This document shows positions 1-11,098 of a DNA stretch of 64,000 nucleotides, piece by piece. A program made the translations under genes and the position numbers. Position 1 is the first letter of the stretch. The number at the start of each line of letters is the position of its first letter. The notes below the pieces were generated by a model. It had not been told where the DNA came from. It searched no databases and saw nothing but the letters and a program-made list of their open reading frames with translations. The DNA comes from Megascapheus bottae (lineage: Eukaryota > Chordata > Mammalia > Rodentia > Geomyidae), in contig JANJXV010000037.1 of NCBI GenBank assembly GCA_024803745.1, positions 8,581,501 to 8,645,500 on the forward strand, in the 5' to 3' direction.

Positions 1-68
1 AACTATGATCCTCAGACCTCAGCCTCCTGAGTAGCTAGAATTACAGGTGTGAACCACTGGCACCCAGC
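1..68 (-). repeat. SINE, 7SL-headed family, head only, cut by window edge
   Basis: Reverse complement reads gctgggtgccagtggttcacacctgtaat, the 7SL-like head seen in full copies such as 3530-3765. Confidence 0.8.
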
Positions 69-312
69 CATTACTAATTATATATCCTAGAAAAATTTAG
101 ACCTAGTACACCATATAAAATTCAAAATTATATATATACATACTATGTTTTTATTCATTTATATTTTAAGAATAGACAAAAAGTAGACTATATCTTTTAA
201 CTACAAGGGAGTTGGGTGCTGGCTAAGAGTGGAAGTATCAAGGTCAGGACTAGCTTTGGCAGGAAAATTTGTAAGATTCTCTCATGAAAATATTTAGCAA
301 AAAAATAACTGG

Positions 313-389
313 GTTGGAGATGTGACTCAAGTGGTATAGCACCAGCTTAGCAAACTCAAGGGACTGAGTTCAAACTCCAATACAGCTCA
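313..389 (+). repeat. tRNA-derived SINE monomer
   Basis: Reads ttggagatgtgactcaagtggtatagc and then gttcaaactcc (box A and box B-like), ending in a GAAA tail. Confidence 0.6.
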
Positions 390-437
390 GAATAAAGAAA
401 GAAAGAAAAGAAAGAAGGGAAGAAAAGAAAGAAAGAC
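390..437 (+). repeat. (GAAA)n simple repeat
   Basis: Imperfect GAAA units forming the tail of the preceding SINE. Confidence 0.8.
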
Positions 438-634
438 AAAGAGAGTGGGAATATAGTTCACTCAGTGATACTCTCTAGCTCAGTAAGAAGAAAGTTTTCA
501 TCATATATATAGAATGGCTACATGTCAATATAAATAATATTTAATTGTTCATGTCCATGTTTTAGACATCTTCTACATATATGTGCTATCCCACAATTAG
601 AGTAAGGCATAAGTGAGCTGATAGGGTTGCATGA

Positions 635-715
635 GAATTGAATGAGGTAATTAATGCACATAAAGCTCTAAGGTCCCCTGCCTGGTACATAATAAGTACT
701 CAGTGGAAGTGACTT
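635..715 (-). repeat. MIR fragment
   Basis: gaatgaggtaattaatgcac, then agctctaaggtcccctgcctggtacataataagtactca, follow the reverse MIR consensus. Confidence 0.65.
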
Positions 716-1929
716 TTTCATACTAAGGGACGAATTTGAAGCCTTGCAAAGGCTACATAATTAGCCACTGATTAAATTAAGAAAAATCCTATTGTTTTTC
801 TTTAAAGAATGTTGACTTTTTGTAGGTCTTGTATCTTAAGTGTGTATGTATAGGGATGGGAGGTGTTGATTGATTTAGAGCTCTTTGAGGATCACAAACT
901 TAGTGTAGACTTAGGGAACTTTACTCTGCCCTTTGGAGAAGACAAATTGAGAAGGGAGAGAAGAATTTGTGCTGACTTCTTATGAAGGAACCAGGTCTCA
1001 GACTCCAGCAGACTTCTGGATATCTCACTTACACCCTCCTGGCTGCATTATGCATTTTGCAGTGTGGATGAGACCTCAAAACTAGCCCAGGCGACAGTCA
1101 GTTGGACTTGACCCAGCTCAGTGGTGGCAAGGGAAGTCATTCTGCTGACTGTGTGCTCTAAGGCACTGTAGAAGCAGCCAAGATTAAGAGTGGACACCCA
1201 GCCAAAAGGTACTGGGATCAGCCAGAAGGCCAGGAAAACCTGGCCAGAGTCTTCCAGCCAGGAGATGCCAACAGAGCTGAGCACCTCTGGAAATGAGCCT
1301 CAAGGGTTTCAGACTCAAGACTACTTTGCGTAGGCTTGGCCATGAGTTTCCAGATGTGTCTCCCCAAGGGGAGCCCAGTTTAGGGTACTGGAAAAAGTCT
1401 TCATTTCCCAGCTGTCTGTCTTGATTTTCTTTTTGCTGCTGGAGAGAATATCACAGACTTGGTAAATTACAAAGAATATAACTTCATTAGGCTCCTGGTT
1501 TTGGAGGCTAGGAAAGCCAAGATGAAGGGGCTGCAACTGGGGAGAACCTTCTTGCTATGTCAGAGCATGGGGAAGGGCAAGTGAGCGTGCATGAAACAAG
1601 AGAATAGGAGGCAAAGAGAGCCATGGTTATAACAAACCTGTTATTTTAGGGCCCTCCTAACTTAGAGGCCTCGTTAAAACCTCGTGATGAAAATCAAATT
1701 TCACCTTTAATTTTGGAGCAGACATTTAAACTATTGGCTCACTTGATTTCCATGCTATGGACTGATAGACTTCCTGATATAGTGGAATCCAGACTCATGT
1801 GCAAGCCTTAGCCCCATTCCTTAGACTGAGGATTCTTAAGCTCATGACCCTTTAAGTTTTCACTTTTACCCTGAATCTTTTATACTTATCCAACCAGTTG
1901 CTCAATTCATCTTGTATTTACTAAGGTAT

Positions 1930-2054
1930 ATGCTACCCAGGTGCTTTTTCTAGATGCTAAAGATGAACAAGGGAAATGTAGATCCTGCCCTCATCAAGTT
2001 TATAGTTTGGGGGGAAAAGATACAAGCTAATGATGACAATTACTATTTGTTAGG
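1930..2054 (+). repeat. L2 3' end fragment
   Basis: gctttttctagatgctaaagatgaac, then tcctgccctcatcaagtttatag, match the L2 3' consensus. Confidence 0.55.
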
Positions 2055-2070
2055 AAAAAAGAGGCTTAAA

Positions 2071-2270
2071 GGGGCTGGGAGTTTGGCCTAGTGGTACAGT
2101 GCTTGCCTAGCATACACGAAGACCCAGGTTCAATTCCTTGGTACCACATGCATAGAAAAAAGCCAGAAGTGGTATTGTGGCTCAAGTGGTAGAGGTCTAG
2201 CCCTGAAAGAGCCCTAGGACAGTGCTTAGGCCCTCAGTTCAAGCACCATGACTGGGGAAAAAAAAAAAAA
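2071..2270 (+). repeat. IDL-Geo SINE
   Basis: Full dimer with A tail. Flanked by a target-site duplication ending in gaggcttaaa/gaggcttaga (2061-2070 and 2271-2280). Confidence 0.9.
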
Positions 2271-2459
2271 GAGGCTTAGAGATCTATGGGTGATGCATGC
2301 TAGAAGGCTTAATGTGGTTTATTGATATTTCTCAATGATGGTCCCTGGATCACCTACATTAGAAGTATCTGAAGTAATTGTTGAAAATTCAGATCCTGGG
2401 TTTGATAACAGATGTGCCATGTCAAAAGCTCTGAGAAATGCAACCTAAACTCTCTGCTT

Positions 2460-3300
2460 TAGATGAAAACAGGGAATAAAATTAACATTAGTGAAAATCA
2501 GCCATTGAAAAGTATACACTGTAGTAGGATTTAGTGCATTCATGGGGTTGAATGTACTAATTCACAATCATCTAGTGCCAAGTTATTTTCATCATCCCTC
2601 AAAGAAACTCCATATTCATGAAGCAGTCATTCTCATTGCCTAACATAGTCCTGCCCCTTCGCTACCACCAACCTGTTTTCTGTCTCTAGGAAATAAGCAA
2701 TTCTGGACATGGACTTTTGTGTCTAGCTTGCTCCACTTTTTTTTTTTTAAGATCCATCCATATTGCTGCTTATATCACTACTTTGTTTCATTTTATTGCT
2801 TAATTTTGTCTACTTATACATCGATGGATATTTGACCATTGTGAATGTTGCTACTATAACCATTCTTGTACATGTATTTGCTTAAGTACCTGTTTTCAAT
2901 TCTCTTGGGTATACACAGAAATGGAATTGCTAGATTACTTGTTAATTCTATTTTAAACTTTTTTAAAAAAGTTATTGTCGGGGTAACGTACAGAGGGGTT
3001 ACAGTTACATTCATCAGGTAGTAGGTACATTATTTCTTGAATATTGATACCCCTTCTCATGTTTTTCTCCCACTTTCTCTTCCCCCACCCCCTATTTTAA
3101 AAATTTTAAGAAATTGCCAATCTTTTCCATAGAGGCTGCACATTCTAGCTAACAGTTGTTAATTTCCTTAACTATAATATGACAGTAGTTATGAAATGGT
3201 GTCTCATTTCCCTAATGAGTAATGGTCATAAGCTTCTTTTCTTAGGCTTATTGGTCATTTGTAGGTCTTCTTTGGAGAAATGTCTATTCAAGTCTTGAAC
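2460..3300 (-). repeat. Old L1 3' region (L1M type), with an insertion
   Basis: Phrases such as tctcttgggtatacacagaaatggaattgc and tctttggagaaatgtctattcaag match the antisense L1M 3' UTR. A stretch at about 2965-3105 (gtacagaggggttacagtt) breaks it and is probably a younger rodent element, perhaps a lineage-specific L1 end. Confidence 0.65.
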
Positions 3301-3320
3301 GTTTTAAAAATTGGGTTGTT

Positions 3321-3519
3321 GGGACCAGGAGTTTGGCCTAGTGGTAGAGTGCTTGCCTAGCATGCACAAAGACCCGGGTTCAATTCCTCGGTACCACATA
3401 CATTGAAAAAAGCTGGAAGTGGTGCTGAGGCTCAAGTGGTAGAGTGCTAAGCCTTGAGAAAGTCCAAGGACAGTGCTCAGGCCCTGAGCCCAAACCCAGG
3501 ACTGGCAAAAAAAAAAAAA
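3321..3519 (+). repeat. IDL-Geo SINE inserted at L1 end
   Basis: Flanked by the perfect duplication tgggttgtt at 3312-3320 and 3521-3529. The L1-like phrase attgggttgtt is the target. Confidence 0.9.
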
Positions 3520-3529
3520 GTGGGTTGTT

Positions 3530-3768
3530 AGCTGGGCACCGGTGGCTTATGCCTGTAATCCCAGCTACTCAGGAGGCTGAGATCCTGAGGATGGCAGTTC
3601 AAAGCCAACCTGGGCAGCAAAAGTCTACAAGACTTTTATCTCTGATAAACTACTCAGAAGAAGCCAGAGAAGGTGCTGTGGCTCAGGTGGTAGAACATTA
3701 GCCTTGAGCAAAAGAAACTCAGGGACAGCACTCAGGCCCTGAGTTCAAGCCTCATGAGGCTGGGAATG
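3530..3768 (+). repeat. SINE with 7SL-like head and Geo-like right half
   Basis: Head gctgggcaccggtggcttat plus cctgtaatcccagctactca (7SL-like), then a tail ggtgctgtggctcaggtggtag ... gccctgagttcaagc like the right half of IDL-Geo. Ends in a G run. Confidence 0.85.
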
Positions 3769-3908
3769 GGGGGGGGGGTAAGAGGTGGGAGGAGTGAGGA
3801 ATGGATTGTTTTTGTTGATGAGATGAAAGAGTTGTTAACATGTTTTGGATAACAGAAGTTTCTTGACTGATTTCTTTGCAGATAAATAACAGGAAAAAGA
3901 CCTCTTTC

Positions 3909-4134
3909 ACTTTTTTTTTTTTTTTTTTTTTTGTGGCTCATAGGGCTAGTCCCTGAGCTCTTCAGCTCAAGGCTACTGCTCGACCCTTGAGCCAAGTCCC
4001 ACTTCCCATTTTCTAGAGATTAACTGGAGATAAGTGTCAGGTCCTTTTATTCATGGGCTGGCTTTGAACCTTGATCCTCAGAGCTCAGCCTCTTGAGTAG
4101 CTAGGATTATAAGCATGCAGCACCGTGCCTGGCA
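3909..4134 (-). repeat. SINE, 7SL-headed family
   Basis: A 22-base T tract, then the reversed tail and head; diverged. Confidence 0.85.
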
Positions 4135-4521
4135 CAAAGCTTTAAATTTTGATGAAGTCTGTTCTAAATATTTTTCTTTTGTTGCTTATATTTTTAGTGT
4201 CAAATTTATGGAATAGTTGCCAAGTTCAAAGTCATGAAGGTTTTTCCTTAGACTTTTTCTAAGAGTTTTATAGGTCTTTTTCCTCATGTATTTGCTCTCT
4301 GATCCATAATGAGTAAAGATTGTTTTTGTTTGGGCCTCTAATAATAGAAAACTAATACAGTCCAGAACAAGAAAATGATGTGTAAATATAGTCAATATAT
4401 GTAGTTGAGGTTGTTTTCCTGCTTGGGTCTTATGACCCAGCAGATCCAACAGTGCTCCAATGTCTATTGCAGATAGGAACACAGACACATCTGGGAATCC
4501 CTGATAGAAGAACCCTGATAA

Positions 4522-4712
4522 TAGGTCGGGAGTTTGGCCTAGTGGTAGAGTGCTTGCCTAGCATGCATGAAGACCTGGGTTCGATTCCTTGGTACCACAT
4601 ACTTAGAAAAAGCCAGAAGTGGCGCTGAGGCTCAAGTGGTAGAGTTCTAGCCTTGAGAAAAATCCAAGGACAGTGCTCAGGCCCTGAGCTCAAGCCCAGG
4701 ACTGGCAAAAAA
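4522..4712 (+). repeat. IDL-Geo SINE
   Basis: Full dimer. The target duplication agaagaaccctgata occurs before it (about 4507) and after the AAG run (about 4732-4747). Confidence 0.9.
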
Positions 4713-4740
4713 AGAAGAAGAAGAAGAAGAAGAAGAAGAA
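4711..4740 (+). repeat. (AAG)n microsatellite at a SINE tail
   Basis: Ten AAG units between the A tail and the target duplication, which itself begins agaagaa. Confidence 0.9.
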
Positions 4741-4758
4741 CCCTGATAACAGTTCTAG

Positions 4759-4953
4759 ATTTTTTTTTTCAGTCCTAGGGCTTGAACTCAGGGCCTGAGC
4801 ACTATCTTTGGACTTTTCTCACGGCTACAGTTCTACCACTTGAGCCACAGCACCACTTCCAGCTTTTTTCTATGTATGTGATACTGAGGAATGGAACCTG
4901 GGTCTTCTTGCATGCTAGACAAGCACTCTACCACTAGGCCAAACTCCGGCCCT
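4759..4953 (-). repeat. IDL-Geo SINE
   Basis: T tract, cagtcctagggcttgaactc ... gccaaactccggcc; full-length reverse copy close after a forward copy, so the pair could fold as an inverted repeat. Confidence 0.9.
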
Positions 4954-5267
4954 AGCTATGCTTTTTATACAAATAATGTATTCACATTTTGAGAAAATAG
5001 TTCCTAGGTTTGTGCCCGGGCTCTGATAGATAATAAATGGCTGGCTTGAAATGCCAAGGGAATATATAACATTTACCCATTTGTGACAAAGGACATTTGA
5101 AACAGCTAGCTGGAAGAGATGAAGAGGGAAGACATATGGGAGGGGACATATGGCTTCCAGATCCTCTTTTATGTGGTATTAGGTTAGGCTTCGTTTTTCT
5201 TCCTCATCTTCATCTTCTTTCTCCTCTTCTTCCTCCTCCCTACCTCTGACAGGATCTCATTATGTAA

Positions 5268-5820
5268 TCTCTTAATTTTATCTTATTGGGGTTTGATGTC
5301 AGGGCCTTGGTCTTGCTAGGCAGGTGCTCTATCACTTGAGCCATGACCCCAGCCTTTTTTGTTTGAGTGGTATTTTGAATAAGATTTTATTTTTATGTGT
5401 AGGTTGGCCTGAATCATGATCCTCCTATTTGTACTTCCCATGTCGCTGGGATTACCAACACATGCCACCATGCACAATTTTTTTGTGTGTGGGTCCTGGG
5501 GCTTGAAATCTGGGCACTGTCCCTGAGCTCTTCAGCTCAAGGTTAGCACTCTGAGCCACAGCATCCCTTCCAGTTTTCTGGTGGTTAATTGGAAGTAAGA
5601 GTCTCATAGAGTTTTCATGCCTGAGCTGGCTTTGAACCTCAATCCTCAGATCTCAGCCTCCCAAGTAGCTAGGTTTACAGGAATGAGCCACCGGCACCTG
5701 GCACATTGCATAATTTTTATTGGTTGAGATGGGGGAGGGTGTCTCAAGAACTTTTTGCCCTGGCTAACCTCAAACTCCAATCCTTCCTCTTTTTCCAAGT
5801 AAGCTACTGCACCCAGTTCT
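5268..5820 (-). repeat. Older composite SINE split by a younger SINE
   Basis: A tRNA-like monomer (reverse; ttgctaggcaggtgctctatcacttgagcc) is followed by two 7SL-like monomers (ggcctgaatcatgatcctcc ... tgccaccatgcac; then cccagttct at the end). The 5483-5706 SINE interrupts it. Confidence 0.65.
5483..5706 (-). repeat. SINE, 7SL-headed family, nested
   Basis: Full reverse copy with target duplication tgcacaattttt/tgcataattttt at 5471-5482 and 5707-5718. Confidence 0.85.
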
Positions 5821-5824
5821 ATGC

Positions 5825-6040
5825 TTTCAAGTCTTTCAGGTTTATACTCAGAACTGGAATTGTCAAATCACATGGTTAATTCCTTTTTTAATTTTTTGAG
5901 AAGCCATCAAACTATTTTTCATTAGAAGTGGACCATTTTACATTCTTACCAACAGTGCATGAAGGTTTCAATTTTTTAATAGTATGAGGTGATATCTCAT
6001 TGTGGTTTTAATTTGCACAGGAATCTGCTGCCTTTTAATA
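5825..6040 (-). repeat. Old L1 3' fragment
   Basis: cattcttaccaacagtgcatgaaggt and tgaggtgatatctcattgtggttttaatttgca match the antisense L1M 3' UTR. Confidence 0.7.
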
Positions 6041-6534
6041 ACCTTTTTCTTTTGGAATAATTTTAGATTTACAGAAAAACTACACAGATAGTTTAAACTA
6101 TCTCATTCAGTTTCCATTCTCATTTCCCCTAAGGTTATCATGGAGCTAGCATGGTACTTCATCAAATCTGGGAATCTACTTTGTGATAAGTGAACACAAA
6201 CAACACACATGCACACACACATGTTATTGTTCTTGCTCTTTTTTGGCAAGGGATGAAGGGCCTGGAATGGAAGCCACAGATTTTCACATGCTAGGCAAGG
6301 TTCTACCATTGAGTTACCCCATCTTATGCAATGGTTCATTTATCATTATGCGAAAGGGCCACTGATGTACTGGTCAGAAGTTTCTGCACAGCAATCCATC
6401 CGAGCTGTTCCAAGAAGTACAAATGTAAGTGAGTTAAAGGGGTGAGGTGTAATCTAGGCAAATAGAACAATGTCAAAGCATGGGGGTAATAAAGAACTTG
6501 GGACATTTGAGGGTAATCATAATAGCAATAATAG

Positions 6535-6674
6535 TAATTTATTGACACTTACTATATGCCAAGCACTAGTATGCACTTTAGAACATTATTTCACTTAATT
6601 TTTCACAATAGCTTGATAAAGTAAAAAGAAGTAACTTGCCTAAAGCCACATATCTATTTAAAAAAATGGCAGAG
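6535..6674 (+). repeat. MIR, left part
   Basis: atttattgacacttactatatgccaagcactag onward; continues after the SINE at 6872. Confidence 0.8.
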
Positions 6675-6872
6675 GGCCAGGAGCATGGTCTAGTGGTAGA
6701 GTACTTGCCTAGCATGCATGAAGCCCTGGGTTCGATACCTTGGTACCACATACACAGAAAAAGCTACAAGTAGTGCTGTGACTCCAGTGGTAGAGTGCTA
6801 GCCTTGAGAAAAGTCCAATGACAGTACTCAGGCCCTGAGTTCAACCCCCCGGGGCTGGCAATAAATAAATAA
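6675..6872 (+). repeat. IDL-Geo SINE inside a MIR
   Basis: Full dimer ending in (AATA)n. Target duplication aatggcagag/aatagcagag (one mismatch). Confidence 0.88.
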
Positions 6873-6960
6873 ATAGCAGAGTCAGGATTTGAACTCAAAT
6901 TCTCACCTCCCTCATTATTTTTATTCTACTAGGCTCCCATAGCATTTACTCTCTTGCTTA
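6872..6960 (+). repeat. MIR, right part
   Basis: gcagagtcaggatttgaactcaaattct completes the MIR begun at 6535. Confidence 0.75.
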
Positions 6961-7081
6961 TGGAAAGTCACAAAATATTAAATGGCCTTCCTTGTCCTTG
7001 GCCTACTCTCCTGTCTTCCCCAAACTACTCATTCTGTAGGATTCAGAGAAGCCTTCCCATTCCAAAGCTAGTCTTTCCTGG

Positions 7082-7270
7082 AAGTCCTGGGGCGTGAACT
7101 CAGGACCTGGACACTGTCATTGAGTACTTTTTGCTCAAGGCTAGCTCTCTACCACCTGAGCCACAGCACCACTTCCAGCTTTTTCTGTCTATGCAGTACT
7201 GAGGAATTGAAGCCGGGGCTTCATGCATGCTAGGCAAACATTCTACCTCTAGGCCACACTCCTTGCCCCC
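7082..7270 (-). repeat. IDL-Geo SINE, no T tract
   Basis: Reverse copy flanked by the perfect 13-base duplication aaagctagtcttt (7064-7076, 7271-7283). Confidence 0.88.
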
Positions 7271-7424
7271 AAAGCTAGTCTTTAATTTATTGATTATAGC
7301 ATGAGTGAATAAATAGGAACAGCATTGGTTACAACTTGCAGCTGTACAGTCATTCATATGTTTATATGCTTAATGCTGTTTGTCCCACTGTGATGTCAAC
7401 CCTGGGATGGCAAAGATCAAATCT

Positions 7425-7480
7425 GTTTGGTTTTCCTGATACTGATAGGTGCTAACTAAATATTAGCTGAATAAATGAGG
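7425..7480 (-). repeat. MIR/L2-type fragment
   Basis: gataggtgctaactaaatattagctgaataaatgag resembles the reverse start of these families. Confidence 0.45.
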
Positions 7481-7519
7481 ATATTAACAATTTTTTAATG
7501 TTTAATGATTGATTTATTT

Positions 7520-7927
7520 TTGAGGTACTAGGGTTTGAACTCAGGGCTTCATGCTTGTTAGGCAGGTACTCTACCACTTGAGCCATAACTCCAGCCTTTT
7601 TTCCTCTGGCTACTTTTGATATAAAGTCTACTTCTTGCTAGGGTCAGCCTGTATCATGATTTTCCTACTATAATTATGATTACAGACATATGCTACCATG
7701 CCCAGATTTTGCTATTGAGAAGAGATCTTACAATCATTTTTTATCTGGTCTAGCCTGAAGACTTGATCTCCCAATCGCAGCCTCTTACATAACTGAGATG
7801 ACAAGCATGTATCACTGCACTCAACCATTGTCTGAGATGAGCATTCAAGAACTTTTTGCTAGGGCTTGATTTGAACCAGAATCCTTCTGATCGCGGCTTC
7901 CTGGTCACTGGTATTACAGGTGTGAAC
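7520..7927 (-). repeat. Older composite SINE (tRNA-like plus two 7SL-like monomers)
   Basis: Same module order as 5268-5820 without an insertion: a tRNA-like start (gggtttgaactcagggcttc) and two 7SL-like ends (tgctaccatgcccag; attacaggtgtgaacc). Confidence 0.65.
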
Positions 7928-8766
7928 CTTTTTTTTTGCCTGACATATAACTGATTTTTATTTTTGAAGAGGAAGGAAGCCAAATGGATTGCTGGATATC
8001 ACTTAAGATATCAGTCATAGGTTCCATCTTCCCCAGGGACAACCTCAACCTCATTAGCTCATCTGTCAGACCTCACCGAAAGTACCAATGATTTCATTCC
8101 CCAGGGAGAGAGAAGCAGGAAAGACCTTGGTCTGATTAACCTAAGGAACCTTTCATTGACTGTTAAGAAGTCTGTACCCAAAGATAGGGATGTTCCTATT
8201 TGAGAATATCATCAAGAAAAGAAATAAAAATGAAACACACTTTCAGAACATCAACGGCTTTCAAGAAGGGGAAGAGGGTCAGTGCCCTCCTGGCCATTTT
8301 CCTATTTTGGGATTCTGCTTTCCGGCAGCACCAGAGAGCCTATGCTGCAGGTGAAGGCATAATTGCTCCTTCTTTCCCCTGGTTCCCCCAGTGTTAAATT
8401 AGCTTTATGTCAATACCACATCGGCAACTGGGATGAATTATTGAAGCTCATTCACTGCAATGGGCCTCAGTTCCACTTGCTTTATGGAATGGAGGTGAAT
8501 GTGAGCATATTATTTCTGTTTGTCTTATTGCAGTCAGTACATTTTCAGTCTATGGTTAATTCAAAGGGACTGGGCACTGATGGGCAGATCCCTGCTTCTT
8601 TCTAGGAGAACAGTGGAAATGGACACAGTAGGAGGGCTGAATCTGAGTGGAAAAGGAGCCCAGGAACATAGAAGCTGGCTCCTAAGTCCAAGGGGATCTT
8701 AGTTATCACCATTCACACTGCAGTCCCAAACACTTATTCAAATATACACAAGCAGGTGCCATCTAC

Positions 8767-8767
<1 letters not shown>

Positions 8768-8810
<43 letters not shown>
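8768..8810 (+). repeat. (CA)n microsatellite
   Basis: 21 CA units, perfect. Confidence 0.95.
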
Positions 8811-8811
<1 letters not shown>

Positions 8812-8827
8812 TCACACACTCAGTCTT

Positions 8828-8980
8828 TTTTTAGTCCTGGGGTTTCTTGCGCACTGTCCCTGGGCTTTCTCAAGGCTAGCACTCTACTACTTGAGCCACA
8901 GCACCACTTCTGAGGAATCGAACCCGGGTCTTTGTACATGCTAGGCAAGCACTCTACCACTAGGCCAAGCTCCCAGCCCT
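8828..8980 (-). repeat. IDL-Geo SINE with internal deletion
   Basis: Lacks the linker agccagaag...tagtaccacata. Target duplication actcagtctt at 8818-8827 and 8982-8991. Confidence 0.88.
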
Positions 8981-9052
8981 TACTCAGTCTTAATTAAGCT
9001 ACACTCAGCAGGGGCTGAGTATAAAGAATGATTTTTGTTTGTTTGTTTGTTT

Positions 9053-9296
9053 TATTTTTTGCATCATTTATGGGTCTTGAACTCAGGACCCCAGGTGCTG
9101 TCCCTGAGTATTTTTTTTTGTTTTTTTTTTTGCTTAAGACTAGCATTCTACCACTCTGAGCCACAGTGCTACTTTTGGTTTTCTGGTGAATGATAGGAGA
9201 CAAGAGTTTTATGGATTTTCCTAGCTGGGCTGGCTTTGAATCACAGTCCTCAGATCTCAGCTTCCTGAGATTACAGGTTTGAGCCACTGGTGCTAT
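9053..9296 (-). repeat. SINE, 7SL-headed family, diverged
   Basis: Reverse tail interrupted by an extra T-rich stretch at 9110-9132, then the linker and 7SL head. Confidence 0.8.
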
Positions 9297-9532
9297 CTTA
9301 AAGACCATAAAATTCAAAAAGACCACAAGATTTTAAGCCTTTTCCTCCTCCTCCTCCTCCTCTTCCTCCTTCTTCAACATCAGTGCTTCTGTAGAAGTGC
9401 TGGCTAATTTGTACCCCATACTTGTAGGGATAGATGACTTGGAATACCCAAGGTAAAAGACAGGAATTCATCTGCTAGAGGCTTCTGTGTGCATGTGAGA
9501 AGTCAGATGAAGTGAAGTGTTCCTGAAACATG

Positions 9533-9560
9533 TATGTGTGTGTGTGTGTATATATATGTA

Positions 9561-9597
<37 letters not shown>
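9533..9597 (+). repeat. (TG)n(TA)n microsatellite
   Basis: TG units change into TA units; borders a duplicated patch at 9596. Confidence 0.9.
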
Positions 9598-9672
9598 GGG
9601 ATCTTGGGAGATAGCACTATCCCTCTATCTAAGAAGTTATCACAACAGCTGGAAGGTACTACTCTCTAAATA
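9596..9672. repeat. Duplicated patch, copy A (shorter)
   Basis: Nearly the same as 12145-12295 but without 75 internal bases; sits between two TA tracts. Confidence 0.85.
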
Positions 9673-9713
9673 TATATATATATATGTATATATATATGTA
9701 TGTATGTATTTAT
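9669..9713 (+). repeat. (TA)n/(TATG)n microsatellite
   Basis: On the other side of the duplicated patch. Confidence 0.9.
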
Positions 9714-9714
9714 T

Positions 9715-9912
9715 ACAGTACTAGGAATCGAGCCTAGAGCATCTTGCATGCTAAGCAAGCACTCTACCACTTCAATAACACCCCTAGTCCTTTTGTTTAT
9801 ATTTTGTCTTTGAGATAGGATCTTATAACTTTGCCTTGGTTAGCTTCAAATCCCTCCTCCCTCTGCCTTGAAAATAGCTTAGATTACAAGCATGCACCAC
9901 TACCCTCAGTTG
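9715..9912 (-). repeat. Old tRNA-like plus 7SL-like SINE
   Basis: gctaagcaagcactctaccacttcaat then ataggatcttataactttgccttggttagc; ends tgcaccactaccctcag. Confidence 0.55.
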
Positions 9913-10337
9913 TGTTCCTGAATTTCAAGATATGTTTCTTTTCTTGGACTGAATGAGACGGGCTTCCTGGACTTACAGTTTATTTGGAAGGCTGATGAAA
10001 TATCTTCCTGATGCTATCAGCTGGTCACCTGCCTCTCAAAAATCCCATCATTAAATATTTATCCTTTGGGGAGTCCCCAGTTGAAAATCAAATACCTTTG
10101 GTTGAGGCAACACACCGTAAGGTTATCATCTAACATTTTGGCAAGAACTCAGTTTTGCCCAGAAAATCTCTTTGCCTTGCTCTTTAGACTCTTACTTCTT
10201 CTTCAGATCTGATCCAACCTTTCCTGCCCATCTCCTCCTGACTCATAAAGGGAGGTAAGTGCTCCCATTAATACATTCTCATTATTCCCTACCATTTTCC
10301 TCAGCAGCACCTATTGTAACTATATATATTAATTTTG

Positions 10338-10340
<3 letters not shown>

Positions 10341-10382
<42 letters not shown>
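10341..10382 (+). repeat. (TA)n microsatellite
   Basis: About 20 perfect TA units. Confidence 0.95.
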
Positions 10383-10384
<2 letters not shown>

Positions 10385-10569
10385 CCAGCCCTGGGCTTGA
10401 GCCCAGGGCCTGAGCACTGTCCTTGGACTTTCTCAAGGCTAGAGCTCTACCACTTGAGACTCAGCACCACTTCTGGCTTTTTTCTATGTATGTGGTACTG
10501 AGGAATCGAACCTGAGTCTTTGTGTGTGCTAGGCAAGCACTCTACCACTAGGCCAAACTCCCAGTCCCG
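10383..10569 (-). repeat. IDL-Geo SINE
   Basis: Full reverse copy starting tgccagccctgggcttgag. Confidence 0.9.
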
Positions 10570-10571
10570 GT

Positions 10572-10780
10572 ATATAATTTTTTTTGAACTCTAGGTCTGG
10601 GCAGTCTTCAGCTCAAGGCTAGTGCTCTACCACTTGAGTCACAGCACCTCTTCCAGTTTTCTGGTGGCTAATTGGAGATGAGTCTCACGGATTTTCATGC
10701 CTGGGCTGGCTGTGAACTGCAATCCTCAGATCTCAGCCTCCTGATAGCTAGGATTATAGGCATGAGTCACTAGCTCCCAG
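10572..10780 (-). repeat. SINE, 7SL-headed family
   Basis: Reverse copy followed by ttgtaactata (10781-10791). The same 11-mer at 10314-10324 may be its target duplication, with the TA tract and IDL-Geo added later between. Confidence 0.85.
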
Positions 10781-10894
10781 TTGTAACTATAATTAAATAG
10801 ATATTGGTGTGATTATAATGGTATAGTTTGTGACTTGTATCATGGATGGAGGCCTTCAATAGTTGGCTGGGTTTTTGTCATTTTTGTTGTTGTT

Positions 10895-11098
10895 ATTATT
10901 TTGGTGTTGGTACTAGAGCTTGAACTCAGGGCTTAGGCTGTTATTCCTGTTATTGCAAGGCTTAAACCACACTTCCACTTAAACTACACTTCCACTTTTG
11001 GCTTTTTGCAGGTTAATTAGAGGTAAGAGTCTTTTAGAATTGCCTACCTGGGCTGGCTTTGAACTGATATCCTCAGATTACAGGTATGAGCCATTGAG
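10895..11098 (-). repeat. SINE, 7SL-headed family, diverged
   Basis: Contains a 17-base internal duplication (10964-10980 and 10981-10997, one mismatch). Confidence 0.75.

Noticed and set aside
4430..4708. Short minus-strand protein with LGLSSGPEHCPW
   Set aside because: The same peptide recurs at 14776, 59655 and elsewhere because it is translated reverse IDL-Geo SINE.
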